The translations under genes were made by a program, and so were the position numbers. Of a DNA stretch of 64,000 nt, positions 36,258 through 45,238 are shown in pieces. Each line of letters begins with the position of its first letter. The first letter of the stretch is position 1. The notes beneath the pieces are model-generated. The model did no database searches, was not told the DNA's origin, and worked only from the letters and a program-made list of their open reading frames with translations. Source of the DNA: Candidatus Enterococcus huntleyi (GTDB taxonomy: Bacteria; Bacillota; Bacilli; Lactobacillales; Enterococcaceae); contig NZ_MAEJ01000001.1 in assembly GCF_009933175.1 (NCBI RefSeq), positions 270,238 through 334,237 of the forward strand, written 5' to 3'.

Positions 36258-36790
36258 GAATTCGGAAATCTGGATTATCTACTGAAAAAACTAAAAATAT
36301 TGTTTCTGAGATTATTTTATAATTTTAGAGGAAACGTGTTTTTTACAGAATAATAAATATAAAAATTCCCCGGAAAGTTAAGTATACTTAATTTTTCGGG
36401 GGATATTTTCTATTAAATATCAAAATTTTTCACTGGATGATCTGCTGAAAAAAAATTAAAAACATCTTTTAAAAAATTTCTTGTGATTTTTGAGAGAAAC
36501 GTGGTTTTTGTATTTTTTGAGGAAAAATAAATTGAAAGTCCGAAATTATACCTAAAAAAATTAAGTATACCAAATTTCTGGGATATTCTTCCTATCGAGC
36601 GTCAAAATTCTTCAAAAGTTGAAGAGGTCAAAAGATTAAGTATACTTAATCTTTTCTCCGTTAGAATCAAAAAAAGCAAGTATACTTACTATTTTTTGGA
36701 GATCTTTTTAGTAGATATTGAACTTCTTCAAAAGTTAAATAGGCCCAACAGTAAGTATACTTAACTTTTCATTATTTGGAGGACGCTCAC
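36258..36790. repeat. Array of diverged repeats with GTATAC-centred palindromes
   Basis: Five copies of AAGTATAC (four as AAGTATACTT) are centred at 36384, 36567, 36642, 36682 and 36757, with spacings of 183, 75, 40 and 75. The third is a perfect 26-bp palindrome (36630-36655); the first sits in a 34-base RNA hairpin closed by CCCCG/CGGGG. Flanks repeat as well: TTCTTCAAAAGTT at 36608 and 36725, GGATNATCTNCTGAAAAA at 36272 and 36434, and GAAACGTG at 36330 and 36496. It is not a CRISPR array, because repeat units diverge and spacers are unequal. It lies between two convergent genes. Confidence 0.75.
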
Positions 36791-36914
36791 TTGCTAGAGG
36801 TAGTAACTATCAACTTGATTGAAAGATTAAATAAAATAACAGGTAGAGGAATACATTAATAGGTAATATCGCTGGTTGGAGAATTGGAATTTTCTAGTGC
36901 TGGATGCTTATTTA

Positions 36915-37730
36915 TTATTGAATTTTCCGAAAACGCTCAGGTGAGGTTCCGGTATTTTTTTTGAAAACTTTACAAAAGTAGCTGGTATCTTCAAAACCAC
37001 ATTCTTTAGCTATTTGGTAGACACGTTTGTCCGGATATTGAAGCAGCTCAACTCGTGCTTGGGCAATGCGGGTATTCGTCAAGAAATGGTTGATTGTTTG
37101 CTGTGTATTATTTTTGAAAACGACGCAGATATACTCTTTTGTCTTGTCGCAATAGGTGGCAATATCATCCAAGTTAATGGGGCGATGATAATTTTGCTCG
37201 ATATATAGAATAATCTGATCGACAAGTGAGTGAGTTCCACCATACTCTTCACTACCAATAGGGATGATTGATTTGCTTAAATTTAAAAGGAGTTCATAAC
37301 AGAGTGTCGAAATCTTAGTAACGGAACGATTTTTAGACTGATAGCAAGTGCTCATTTGTCGAATGAGTTTAGGAAAAGTTCGCGTATCAGAAAAATGATA
37401 GGCTCCTGGACTGGATTGATTTAATGACCGTAATAATTCTGAGCAAAGAGTTCCTTTAAAACCGACAAAGCTGACTACCCATGGTTCCACGGTTGCTCGA
37501 TATTCATGGCGGATTCCGGGATAGATTAAAAAGCCTTCCCCTTTTTTAATGATCATCTTTTCAGAACCAATAATAACTTCGCCGATTCCTTTTTCACAGA
37601 AGAACCATTGAAAAAGGTCGAGATCATCACTACGTTGGACTTTTTCTTGTGGATGAGCGTAGCCTAAATTCAGGACATATAGTGGAAGTGTTTTAGCGAT
37701 AACCTCTAATTCATTTAAGCGATGAATCAT
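36915..37730 (-). CDS. AraC family transcriptional regulator
   Basis: 271 residues from ATG 37730, chosen over 37766 because AGGAGG lies 9 bases upstream. It has a cupin-type sensor (about 20-140) and a C-terminal AraC domain with two helix-turn-helix motifs (about 170-270, ending FKKNTGTSPERFRKIQ). It is divergent from a GH35-type glycosidase gene, with about 115 bases between starts, so that gene is its likely target. A 15-bp palindrome at 37812-37826 is a candidate site. It has no C-terminal extension, unlike the large AraC/GH39 proteins. Confidence 0.9.
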   Translation of the reverse strand: MIHRLNELEVIAKTLPLYVLNLGYAHPQEKVQRSDDLDLFQWFFCEKGIGEVIIGSEKMIIKKGEGFLIYPGIRHEYRATVEPWVVSFVGFKGTLCSELLRSLNQSSPGAYHFSDTRTFPKLIRQMSTCYQSKNRSVTKISTLCYELLLNLSKSIIPIGSEEYGGTHSLVDQIILYIEQNYHRPINLDDIATYCDKTKEYICVVFKNNTQQTINHFLTNTRIAQARVELLQYPDKRVYQIAKECGFEDTSYFCKVFKKNTGTSPERFRKIQ

Positions 37731-37811
37731 TAATTGTATCCTCCTAATTGAGATTAATATAATCATATATATATAAATATATTATGATGGAAGTGGGATG
37801 TCAATCTAACC

Positions 37812-37826
37812 TATACTAGTAGTATA
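37812..37826 (+). promoter_or_regulatory. 15-bp palindrome before the GH35-type gene
   Basis: TATACTAGTAGTATA reads the same on both strands except for the central base. It lies 20 bases before the GH35-type start codon and overlaps a TATACT box, so a bound protein would block transcription or initiation. Confidence 0.5.
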
Positions 37827-37846
37827 CGATGAAGGAGGAATTATCA

Positions 37847-39397
37847 ATGAACAATCAGAAAAGTAGGCCTGAGATTCGAACTAGCCAGGGAATTCAAACA
37901 CTGTATGTGAAAGGAAAGCCGTTCTTTGCCTTTGCGGGAGAAGTTCATAACTCTAGTGCCAGTGATTTAGTGTATATGGAAAATGTCGTTTGGCCTGCAC
38001 TAAGAGAATTGAATATGAACTCTGTGATTGTGCCAGTCTATTGGGAGCTGATTGAAGCACAAGAAGGCATTTTTGATTTCAGTAGTGTAAAAGGGTTGAT
38101 TGAACAAGCGAGAAAAGAGCAGAAACACCTTATTTTACTTTGGTTTGGTTTGTGGAAAAATGCCGAAAGTATGTACGTTCCTGCGTGGATGAAGCAAGAC
38201 TCAGAGAAATATTTCCGAGTGGAAACAGCTTCAGGAGAAAAATTAAACTCCATCTCTCCTTTATGTCAAGAAGCAGTAGCAAAAGATGCCTTGGCGTTTA
38301 AAGAATTGCTCAAGGCCATTCGCGAATTTGATGAAGAAGAGTCTACCGTGATTATGGTTCAAGTGGAAAATGAAATCGGTTTATTAGGGACGGATCGGGA
38401 TTATGGCAAGCAAGCAACACACGAAATTGAGCAGCTGGTTCCAGCTGATTTAGCGAATGCCTTAGAGGTCAGTGGAACTTGGCAGGAAGTATTTGCACAG
38501 CAAGCCAATGAATCATTTATGGCGTATCATTATGCGAAAGCAGTGGAACAAATTGCTTCAGCAGGAGCCAAAGAGTATCCGTTACCGTTGTATACAAATG
38601 CTTGGTTGAAGCAATATCCGTGGTACCCAGGCTCTTATCCGAGTGGTGGGCCGGTTAAAGAGGTTCATCCTATATGGAAAGCGATAGCGCCAAGTCTGTT
38701 CACCCTTGCTCCAGATATTTATGTCCCGTATGTCCCAAAAGTTTTGGATGAGTATGCCTACGAAGGAAATCCACTGATTATTCCTGAGGTTCGAAAAGAT
38801 GCAGTGACGGCATCCTATTGTTTATATGCATTTACAAAACACAATGCTATTTGCTATTCACCTTTTGGTATCGAAGAATTTGGTATGCCGCCAGAAAGTA
38901 TCCAAGCACCGCCGATGGAAGTGATGCGTGCGTTAAATATTGATCCAACTGCTTTTGATATTGCTGGTAGCAAAGAATATCTAGCGAAGACTTATGAAGT
39001 GATCGGCAATATGGTTCCTCTCTTAATGGAATATCGTGAGAAAGGGAAAATATATAGCTACGTTAAAAAAGACGAGACTGATTATGGGGCATTTTTCAAT
39101 TTATCGGACTATGATTTGCAGGTATCTTATGCACCAAGAATGGAAAGAACGCCGGTTGCTTCAGGAGCTGTCATCGAATTAGAACCAAATAAATTCTTAG
39201 TTGTCGGCATGATGAGCCAACTGACATTCAAAGCTAAGCCAGGTGAGCGCGTGAAAGTTGAAATGCTTAAGTACGAGGAAGGCTCTTTTTCTGAGGGCGA
39301 ATGGGTTCCTGGGCGTGTCTTAAATGGAGACGAGAAGATGGTCGTAGAGCTTGGTGACATGATTAGCTGTGCCCTACTTGAACTATACAAATATTGA
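37847..39397 (+). CDS. GH35-type beta-galactosidase (DUF5597-containing)
   Basis: 516 residues from ATG 37847 (behind GAAGGAGG; the ATG at 37829 lacks a ribosome site). TIM barrel with acid/base Glu176 in VENEIG and probable nucleophile Glu314 in IIPEVRKD. The C-terminal part (about 400-516, FKAKPGERVKVEMLKYEEG) resembles the DUF5597 domain found in some GH35 proteins. No signal peptide, so it acts in the cytoplasm. It is alone in its transcription unit, opposite an AraC regulator. GH35 members are mostly beta-galactosidases; other exo-beta activities are possible. Confidence 0.85.
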   Translation: MNNQKSRPEIRTSQGIQTLYVKGKPFFAFAGEVHNSSASDLVYMENVVWPALRELNMNSVIVPVYWELIEAQEGIFDFSSVKGLIEQARKEQKHLILLWFGLWKNAESMYVPAWMKQDSEKYFRVETASGEKLNSISPLCQEAVAKDALAFKELLKAIREFDEEESTVIMVQVENEIGLLGTDRDYGKQATHEIEQLVPADLANALEVSGTWQEVFAQQANESFMAYHYAKAVEQIASAGAKEYPLPLYTNAWLKQYPWYPGSYPSGGPVKEVHPIWKAIAPSLFTLAPDIYVPYVPKVLDEYAYEGNPLIIPEVRKDAVTASYCLYAFTKHNAICYSPFGIEEFGMPPESIQAPPMEVMRALNIDPTAFDIAGSKEYLAKTYEVIGNMVPLLMEYREKGKIYSYVKKDETDYGAFFNLSDYDLQVSYAPRMERTPVASGAVIELEPNKFLVVGMMSQLTFKAKPGERVKVEMLKYEEGSFSEGEWVPGRVLNGDEKMVVELGDMISCALLELYKY

Positions 39398-39439
39398 TCA
39401 GAGAAACGAACCAGAAGTAAGGAAAGTAAAGAATCTGAA

Positions 39440-39482
39440 AAACCCTTATCTACTAGAAAATTCTAGTTAGATAGGGATTTTT
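39440..39482. terminator. Bidirectional terminator between GH35-type and HD genes
   Basis: A5, stem CCCTTATCTA / TAGATAGGG with an inner CTAG-rich loop, T5. It serves both convergent genes. Confidence 0.88.
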
Positions 39483-39487
39483 CGTTG

Positions 39488-40144
39488 TTATATGGCTGCC
39501 CAAACCTCGCCATTAAAGCGTACGGTCGCGCACAAGTGAAGCTTATCTGCAAATGAATCAATCGCTCGAAAGACTTTCTTGGTAAAGTAGAATTCCTCTA
39601 ACTCTTGACGATTAATCGAGGGAGTACAGATAAAATCAATCGTTAAATCTTTTTGTTTTAGCGTGGTTGTGATGTCTTTGATATGGCACATTTGACGCAT
39701 GCCAGAAACTTTCCGACCGGCTTTGGCGACGCGCGTGTATTTGATATCCAATTTGTCACTCAAAATTAAGACTAAGGCTAGTAAATTGTCAGTCTCAAAT
39801 CCGTCACTATGTATGCGAATGGCTTCAAGCACTTCTTCTTTATGTAGCAAAATGAGCGCATTTCTTTCGAAGTATTCGGCTGCGAACTCAGCGCTTCGTT
39901 GAGCATGGCCTTCTTTTCCTTGAGCGGCACCGACATCATGTAGAATTGCGGCAATTTTGGCTTCTTCGATTAATATTTTTGAGCAATTCATGGCTGTCAG
40001 TAAAGATTCTACCATCTCAGCGACATTTGAAACGTGTTGGAAATCATGGTGTGCCCAACCTTCATCTAACTCTTCAAAGGTAGCGACTGCTTTATAGGCT
40101 GCTAGAATTTCAGGGTCTGTGGCAATTTGTGTGAATCGGTTCAT
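39488..40144 (-). CDS. HD domain phosphohydrolase family protein
   Basis: 218 residues. The HD metal site is visible: HHDFQHVSNVAEMVE (first His near residue 33), AAILHDVG (near 68) and IHSDGF (near 111). Such proteins hydrolyse phosphates of nucleotides or other small molecules. The ATG follows AAGGAGGTCACC, an excellent ribosome site. It stands alone, with an AraC gene upstream on the same strand. The substrate is unknown. Confidence 0.88.
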   Translation of the reverse strand: MNRFTQIATDPEILAAYKAVATFEELDEGWAHHDFQHVSNVAEMVESLLTAMNCSKILIEEAKIAAILHDVGAAQGKEGHAQRSAEFAAEYFERNALILLHKEEVLEAIRIHSDGFETDNLLALVLILSDKLDIKYTRVAKAGRKVSGMRQMCHIKDITTTLKQKDLTIDFICTPSINRQELEEFYFTKKVFRAIDSFADKLHLCATVRFNGEVWAAI

Positions 40145-40188
40145 GGTGACCTCCTTAGTTATCTTTAATTAATCAGACGAATAAGTCT

Positions 40189-41073
40189 TTATTTGTTTGC
40201 ATGATCTCGAAATAGAGAAGGAGTCATCCCTAGGCTCTTTTTGAATATCTTACTAAAATAAGCAGTATCATGGTAACCAACCTCTTCTGAAATTTTTTGT
40301 ATAGAAAGGCTAGTGTCTTTTAATAAACGTTTTGCTTCTTCTAGTCGAAAATAGGTATGAATTTGAGAAGGTGTCCGTTGATAATTGTCTTTCATGATTT
40401 TAATAATATACGATTTATGGTAAGCAAATATAGTAGCCAGATGGTCTAATGAAAAGTCTTGTTTGGCATTTGATGCAAGATATGCATAAATTTGTGATGC
40501 CAGATTTTCTGTGACGGACTGTGTGCTTTTGTTAGAGATGACCGACAAGATAGATAAAAATAATTGCTGAGATTCTAAAAAATCAACTTTTGCTTCTAAA
40601 AATTTCTTTTCTCGTTTAAAATTATTGATTTTTACTTCAACTAAACTATTCATCGAGTGGAGGAAAAGTTCCAATGAATGATCTTCTAAATGACCTGTTT
40701 TAGAAACAAAAAGAGAAAAGTCATCTCTTCGATAATACTTTTTACGATTCATCCTTCGCTGATTTTGTTGTTTCATGGTTGTGCCGACATTATATTCACC
40801 GAGAGTTGAAAAATGGAGCCAATTAAAGTAAGTATCCTCAGTACAAGGCTTAAAACTGCGATGAAGGTGATCGGGTGTCAGAATCAGATAATCACCTTTA
40901 TTTAACGTGTATCGTTCTTCATCCTCCTGCAAAAAGAGGCTACCTTTTTCGACAATAATTAAATCAAATGTCTGATCCATTCTACGTCGTTCATGAATAT
41001 CTCCTGCCCGAAAAACAGAAGACCCGGCGACTATCATATGTGGCATAGGTGGACAAATAAATTCGATATACAA
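40189..41073 (-). CDS. AraC family transcriptional regulator
   Basis: About 294 residues from TTG 41073, which sits 8 bases after AAGGAGG; the longer frame from GTG 41082 overlaps that ribosome site. It has a cupin N-terminal sensor (about 10-110) and an AraC domain (about 195-292, ending FKKSLGMTPSLFRDH). It is divergent from the symporter-GH127 operon, with cre sites in the shared 200-base gap, so it is the likely specific activator of that operon. Confidence 0.9.
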   Translation of the reverse strand: MYIEFICPPMPHMIVAGSSVFRAGDIHERRRMDQTFDLIIVEKGSLFLQEDEERYTLNKGDYLILTPDHLHRSFKPCTEDTYFNWLHFSTLGEYNVGTTMKQQNQRRMNRKKYYRRDDFSLFVSKTGHLEDHSLELFLHSMNSLVEVKINNFKREKKFLEAKVDFLESQQLFLSILSVISNKSTQSVTENLASQIYAYLASNAKQDFSLDHLATIFAYHKSYIIKIMKDNYQRTPSQIHTYFRLEEAKRLLKDTSLSIQKISEEVGYHDTAYFSKIFKKSLGMTPSLFRDHANK

Positions 41074-41142
41074 ACAAAACACCTCCTTAATATCATTATA
41101 TAGAAAACATATAGAAATACTGACAAATCAACAAATATAAAA

Positions 41143-41258
41143 TGTAAGCGTTAACTAAAGTATGCGCTAATACGAATATAATACAATTATTTTGTCGTTT
41201 ATTCTACTCTTTTTTTCCATTTTTATAGCTAACTGCATTTTAGGTGTATACGTTAACA
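41143..41258 (+). promoter_or_regulatory. Promoter of the symporter-GH127 operon bracketed by two cre sites
   Basis: cre 1, TGTAAGCGTTAACT (41143-41156), matches the consensus except the last base. cre 2, TGTATACGTTAACA (41245-41258), differs at one position. TATAAT at 41177-41182 lies between them; cre 1 overlaps the -35 region and cre 2 lies in the leader. Two sites around a promoter suggest strong glucose repression by CcpA, possibly with looping. Confidence 0.78.
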
Positions 41259-41291
41259 TAAAGTCAATAAGAAAGAAAGGAAGAATACATC

Positions 41292-42554
41292 ATGAAAAAA
41301 ATTTTAAACACGTATCGCTTTTCTATTATCCTCTTGTCTGGGGTGTTGGTGGGGGCAGTACTCGGTTTCACTTTAGGACCAGATGCAGCCCAATTAAAGC
41401 CCATCGCTGACATATTTTTGAATTTGGTTTTTTGTTTAATTGTTCCGATTGTCTTTTTCTCGATTGCTAGTTCGATCGCGAATATGGAAAATGTTGGCAA
41501 GTTAAGGAAAATCCTACTTATTTTTCTAGCCGTTATTCTTATATCAGGATTAATCACTTCTCTACTTGCCTTGGGAACAGTAAAACTTTTCCCAACAACA
41601 GATGGAACACCAGTAAATGTCCCAGGAGGGAATGAACCGCTTGAAGCTAGTCTGAACTTGGTTAATATGCTTACCGTCTCAGATTTCTCAATGCTTCTCT
41701 CGAAGGATAATATGCTACCGTTGATTATTTTTTCAATTATGTTTGGGATTTCTATTAGTCTACTTGGTGAGAGAGGAACTGTCGTCAAGAAATTTGTGGG
41801 TTCTATTACAGATGTCTTTTCTAAGATGGTTGATATGGTGATGAAGCTTGCACCAGTTGGGATTGCTTGTTATTTTGCTTCAATGATTGGCCAATTAGGA
41901 GGGCAGGTCGTGGCTTCAATCGCCCGCTTGGCAGTTATTTATGTCTTGTTCTGCATTGTTTTCTTTGTTCTAACTTCAACGCTCTATTCTTATTGGGGTG
42001 GAGGTAAAGAAGGCGTCAAGGTGTTTTGGCGTAACATTGCTTTACCAATGACGACTGCGATGGGTACTTGTTCAAGTACCGCCTGTATCCCAGTCAACTT
42101 AGTAGCCGCAAAACAAATGGGGATTCCATCTGAAATTTCAGATTTAGTAATTCCCTTAGGTGGAAGTACTCATAAGAATGGCGTAGTTAGTGTTCAAATT
42201 ATGAAAATCGCTTTCCTACTCGCTATCTATAATCGAAACTTCGGTTTACAAGAGATGGGCTTAGCAATTGTTGTCGCTATTATCAGCGGTGTGATTGTTG
42301 GAACTATTCCGAGTGGTGGTTTTATTGGCGAACTATTTATTTGTACCGCCTTTGGTTTTCCGACAGATGCAGTGCCGTTGATTGTTATTATGGGCACGCT
42401 AACTGATCCGTTTTGTACGATGATTAATGTGACTAGTGATCCAGCTATTTCAATGGTGATTGCTCGATTAGTGGAAGGAAAAGATTGGTTAAAAAATAGT
42501 CTGCTGAAAAAAGAAGCTGGCGAAACAAAGGAATTGGTAAAGGAGATTGATTAG
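41292..42554 (+). CDS. Dicarboxylate/amino acid:cation symporter (DAACS family)
   Basis: 420-residue integral membrane protein of the GltP/SstT family, with about eight membrane helices plus re-entrant loops. The serine-rich loop appears as GTCSSTACIPVNLVAAKQMG (near residue 255), and the second substrate motif as IPLGGSTHKNGVV and MINVTSDPA near 375. It carries amino acids or C4-dicarboxylates with Na+ or H+. It shares an operon with a beta-L-arabinofuranosidase, whose TTG start follows directly on this gene's stop codon. That suggests the substrate could come from arabinosylated plant protein, such as hydroxyproline or its arabinosides; this is inference. Confidence 0.9.
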   Translation: MKKILNTYRFSIILLSGVLVGAVLGFTLGPDAAQLKPIADIFLNLVFCLIVPIVFFSIASSIANMENVGKLRKILLIFLAVILISGLITSLLALGTVKLFPTTDGTPVNVPGGNEPLEASLNLVNMLTVSDFSMLLSKDNMLPLIIFSIMFGISISLLGERGTVVKKFVGSITDVFSKMVDMVMKLAPVGIACYFASMIGQLGGQVVASIARLAVIYVLFCIVFFVLTSTLYSYWGGGKEGVKVFWRNIALPMTTAMGTCSSTACIPVNLVAAKQMGIPSEISDLVIPLGGSTHKNGVVSVQIMKIAFLLAIYNRNFGLQEMGLAIVVAIISGVIVGTIPSGGFIGELFICTAFGFPTDAVPLIVIMGTLTDPFCTMINVTSDPAISMVIARLVEGKDWLKNSLLKKEAGETKELVKEID

Positions 42555-44777
42555 TTGAATACAAATGTTGAACAACTTCAAGAGGATTTGAAAAATGACT
42601 TACAAGATATTTATTTGGGAAACTTGGGTACGGTTGATACGAATCTTATTCTTCCTAAAGAAGGGAAAAGAGGCAGCCAATTCAGCTGGCATTCAAATGA
42701 GATTCTTTTTATTAGTCACGAAGGTGAAGTTACGCAACCTACCTATGGCGTAGGAAATCGGGAAGTTATTTTGACTGTAACTGCGACAAACGGGACTCAA
42801 AAGCAAACAAAAGAATATGTCGTGACTGTCTTGGAAGAAGTGCCTACAACAGAGATCGTGGAAGTCTATGATTTAGAGAAAACCATTAATCGCGCATTGA
42901 AAGGGCAGCTACCTAGTGTTTGTGTTGTTAAATTGAATGATGGAACATTCTCAACGGAACCTGTGACTTGGGCGAATACCATCGATTGGTCGAAGGATAG
43001 ACAAGTTATTCAAGGACAAGTTGGAATGAGCGATTTCACTGTCCAATGTACCGTTCTATTGGAAGAAGCCTATTTGGAACAGCCGACTAAGAAAAGATAT
43101 TCATTAGCAGCAAGGTTGACAGGAGATTCGATTTTTAAAGAAGCTTCCGATAGAATGTTAGTCCATCTGGCACAGGTAGACTGTAATCAATTGCTATTTA
43201 GCTTTAGAGAAACGGCGCAACTTTCAGTTGAAGGTGCGACTCAAATGACTGGTTGGGATGCACCAGAGTGTAATTTACGAGGACATACAACAGGCCACTA
43301 TTTGTCAGCATTCTCGTTAGCGTCATTTGTAACTGGGAAAGAGATTTATCAAGAGAAAGTGAATTATCTCATCTCAGAATTAGGGAAATGTCAGACGGCT
43401 TTAACAAACTTAGGAATGAATGAAGGTTTCTTGAGTGCCTATGATGAGAAGCAATTTGATTTGTTAGAGGTGTATACAAAGTATCCTGAAATTTGGGCTC
43501 CCTATTATACATTGGATAAATTATTGAATGGTTTGCTAGATGGTTATGAATTTACTAATAATCAGCAAGGGTTAGAAATAGCCAAAAAAATTGGCGATTG
43601 GACCTATAATCGCCTAAGCAAATTAACAGATAAACAACTGAAAAAAATGTGGTCAATCTACATTGCTGGAGAATTTGGTGGAATGATTTCTGCCTTGATT
43701 AGACTCTATCATTTCACGCAAGATAACCACTATTTAAATACGGCTTTGCTATTCGAAAATGATAAATTATATGTACCAATGGCTGCTAATTACGATACAT
43801 TAAATGGCGTTCATGCCAATCAACATATTCCTCAGATTATAGGGGCCTTGGATATTTACGAAGAGACTGGCGAAGCAACTTATCATGAAATAGCTCAGAA
43901 CTTCTGGGAAATTGTCGTACGTCATCATACTTACGCGAATGGCGGACTTGGTGAAACAGAAATGTTTAAAAAAGCTGACCAAACTGCCCAGTTTTTAACA
44001 CACAAAACAGCTGAAAGCTGCGCTAGCTACAATATGCTCAAATTGAGTAAAAAATTGTACGACTTAGATCCTCAGAATTTTTACTTTGATTATTATGAAA
44101 ATGCTCTACATAATCATTTATTGGCAGCGGCCAGTCATGATTGTGATGGCGGTACAACGTACTTTTTACCGTTAGCTCCAGCGGGCGAGAAACATTTTGA
44201 CACGCATGAAAATACTTGCTGTCATGGTTCAGGATTAGAAACACTATTGCGATTCCAGAAAGATATCTACAGTTTTGATAGTGAGTGTTGCTATGTTAAT
44301 CTCTACTATCCAAGTGAGGTCGATTGGTCTGAGAAAAAAGTGACTATTCGTCAAGAGAATGAGAATAATAAAATCAAACTCTTTGTTGATGGACAAGGGC
44401 AATTCCCGATAGAATTCCGAGTGCCTTCTTGGATGAATCTTATGGAGGTTCAAGTGGATGAACAAGTAGTCACATCGACTATTGAAGATGGCTATCTTCA
44501 TGTGCAATCGGATTGGAACGATAGTTCGATAACCATCACTTATGAGAATAAAACACAAGTGAAGGAAACGAGTGACAATCCAGCAATCTTTGCGCTCTTC
44601 TATGGAAGAGAAATGTTAACCGTTTGTTCAGATCAACCTAATTATCTGTCATTTTCGAAGGGAATTCTTGCAGAAGGTATTCGGGATGAGGAAGGTTACT
44701 ATCTTGGTGACCAGCAGATGAAACCTATTAATCAGATTAATCATGAAACGTATCATGGGTATTTTAAAATAGAATAA
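42555..44777 (+). CDS. GH127 beta-L-arabinofuranosidase with N-terminal Ig-like domains
   Basis: 740 residues from a TTG start with AGGAG 9 bases upstream. Two small beta domains (about 1-95 and 100-172) of bacterial Ig type come first, then the (alpha/alpha)6 GH127 core. The catalytic zinc-thiolate set is complete: Glu487 and Cys489 in ESCASYN, Cys555 and Cys556 in TCCHGSG, as in the Bifidobacterium enzyme HypBA1, where one cysteine is the nucleophile. The enzyme releases L-arabinose from beta-L-arabinofuranosides such as hydroxyproline-linked arabinans of plant extensins. No signal peptide, anchor or sorting motif is present, so it should be cytoplasmic, odd for a protein with Ig-like domains. 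Confidence 0.9.
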   Translation: MNTNVEQLQEDLKNDLQDIYLGNLGTVDTNLILPKEGKRGSQFSWHSNEILFISHEGEVTQPTYGVGNREVILTVTATNGTQKQTKEYVVTVLEEVPTTEIVEVYDLEKTINRALKGQLPSVCVVKLNDGTFSTEPVTWANTIDWSKDRQVIQGQVGMSDFTVQCTVLLEEAYLEQPTKKRYSLAARLTGDSIFKEASDRMLVHLAQVDCNQLLFSFRETAQLSVEGATQMTGWDAPECNLRGHTTGHYLSAFSLASFVTGKEIYQEKVNYLISELGKCQTALTNLGMNEGFLSAYDEKQFDLLEVYTKYPEIWAPYYTLDKLLNGLLDGYEFTNNQQGLEIAKKIGDWTYNRLSKLTDKQLKKMWSIYIAGEFGGMISALIRLYHFTQDNHYLNTALLFENDKLYVPMAANYDTLNGVHANQHIPQIIGALDIYEETGEATYHEIAQNFWEIVVRHHTYANGGLGETEMFKKADQTAQFLTHKTAESCASYNMLKLSKKLYDLDPQNFYFDYYENALHNHLLAAASHDCDGGTTYFLPLAPAGEKHFDTHENTCCHGSGLETLLRFQKDIYSFDSECCYVNLYYPSEVDWSEKKVTIRQENENNKIKLFVDGQGQFPIEFRVPSWMNLMEVQVDEQVVTSTIEDGYLHVQSDWNDSSITITYENKTQVKETSDNPAIFALFYGREMLTVCSDQPNYLSFSKGILAEGIRDEEGYYLGDQQMKPINQINHETYHGYFKIE

Positions 44778-44780
44778 CAA

Positions 44781-44819
44781 TTAGCGCCGTAGTCAAAAGA
44801 AACTAGACTACGGCGCTAA
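44781..44819. terminator. Strong terminator after GH127
   Basis: Perfect 14-bp stem TTAGCGCCGTAGTC / GACTACGGCGCTAA with an 11-base loop. The T-run is weak on the plus strand. It also serves the small gene on the minus strand that ends at 44830. Confidence 0.82.
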
Positions 44820-44829
44820 TTATTGTTTC

Positions 44830-44982
44830 CTAATATCCCATCACCATAAAATAAACAACATAGGCCCAGCTGAAAATCCCGTGGATAATGGCCCATAGAA
44901 TACTGTGCCATTTGACATAGGAAATAATCATGGCTAGTGCGCAGCCGAAGCTAATGCCTGTTTTGATTGAATCTTTTTTCAT
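44830..44982 (-). CDS. Small membrane protein, 50 residues
   Basis: Short open frame with an excellent ribosome site (AAGGAGTGAGAAC before ATG). The product begins MKKDSIKTGISFGCALAMII and continues with a second hydrophobic helix containing HSILWAIIHGIFSWAYVVYF. Two membrane helices, ending in VMGY. The HSILWAIIHG block is a pattern I recall from conserved tiny membrane proteins of lactic acid bacteria; no function is known to me. It is too short for normal gene-size cut-offs but has all signs of a true gene. Confidence 0.72.
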   Translation of the reverse strand: MKKDSIKTGISFGCALAMIISYVKWHSILWAIIHGIFSWAYVVYFMVMGY

Positions 44983-45238
44983 GTTCTCACTCCTTACTCA
45001 AATTTAATGGACAAACGAATGGTTAAAAAAATGATTTCTTCATCTAATTATAATAGAAAGGATTATTTCTGAAATCGGTCATGAGACCGAATATCGCAAG
45101 ACGGGAAATGCATTTAGGAGAAATAGTTAATCGGGCTTGGCGATAGGAATTGTTGAATAGAATTGACGTGGGAATCGATTTAAAATTGATTATTGAGTAA
45201 AAAGCGAGACGTAGATTGTTTGTAAGCCCTTTTCGTTA

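Noticed and set aside
36120-36260. Pseudogene after the second deglycosidase pair
   Set aside because: No translated frame in either direction shows recognisable protein similarity; hairpins explain the visible structure better.
36258-36790. CRISPR-like array
   Set aside because: Repeat units differ in sequence and length, spacings are 183, 75, 40 and 75, and no cas gene is near.
41264-41788. 174-codon minus-strand frame opposite the symporter
   Set aside because: It lies against a clearly conserved membrane transporter gene, with low-complexity Ser/Ile content and no ribosome site.
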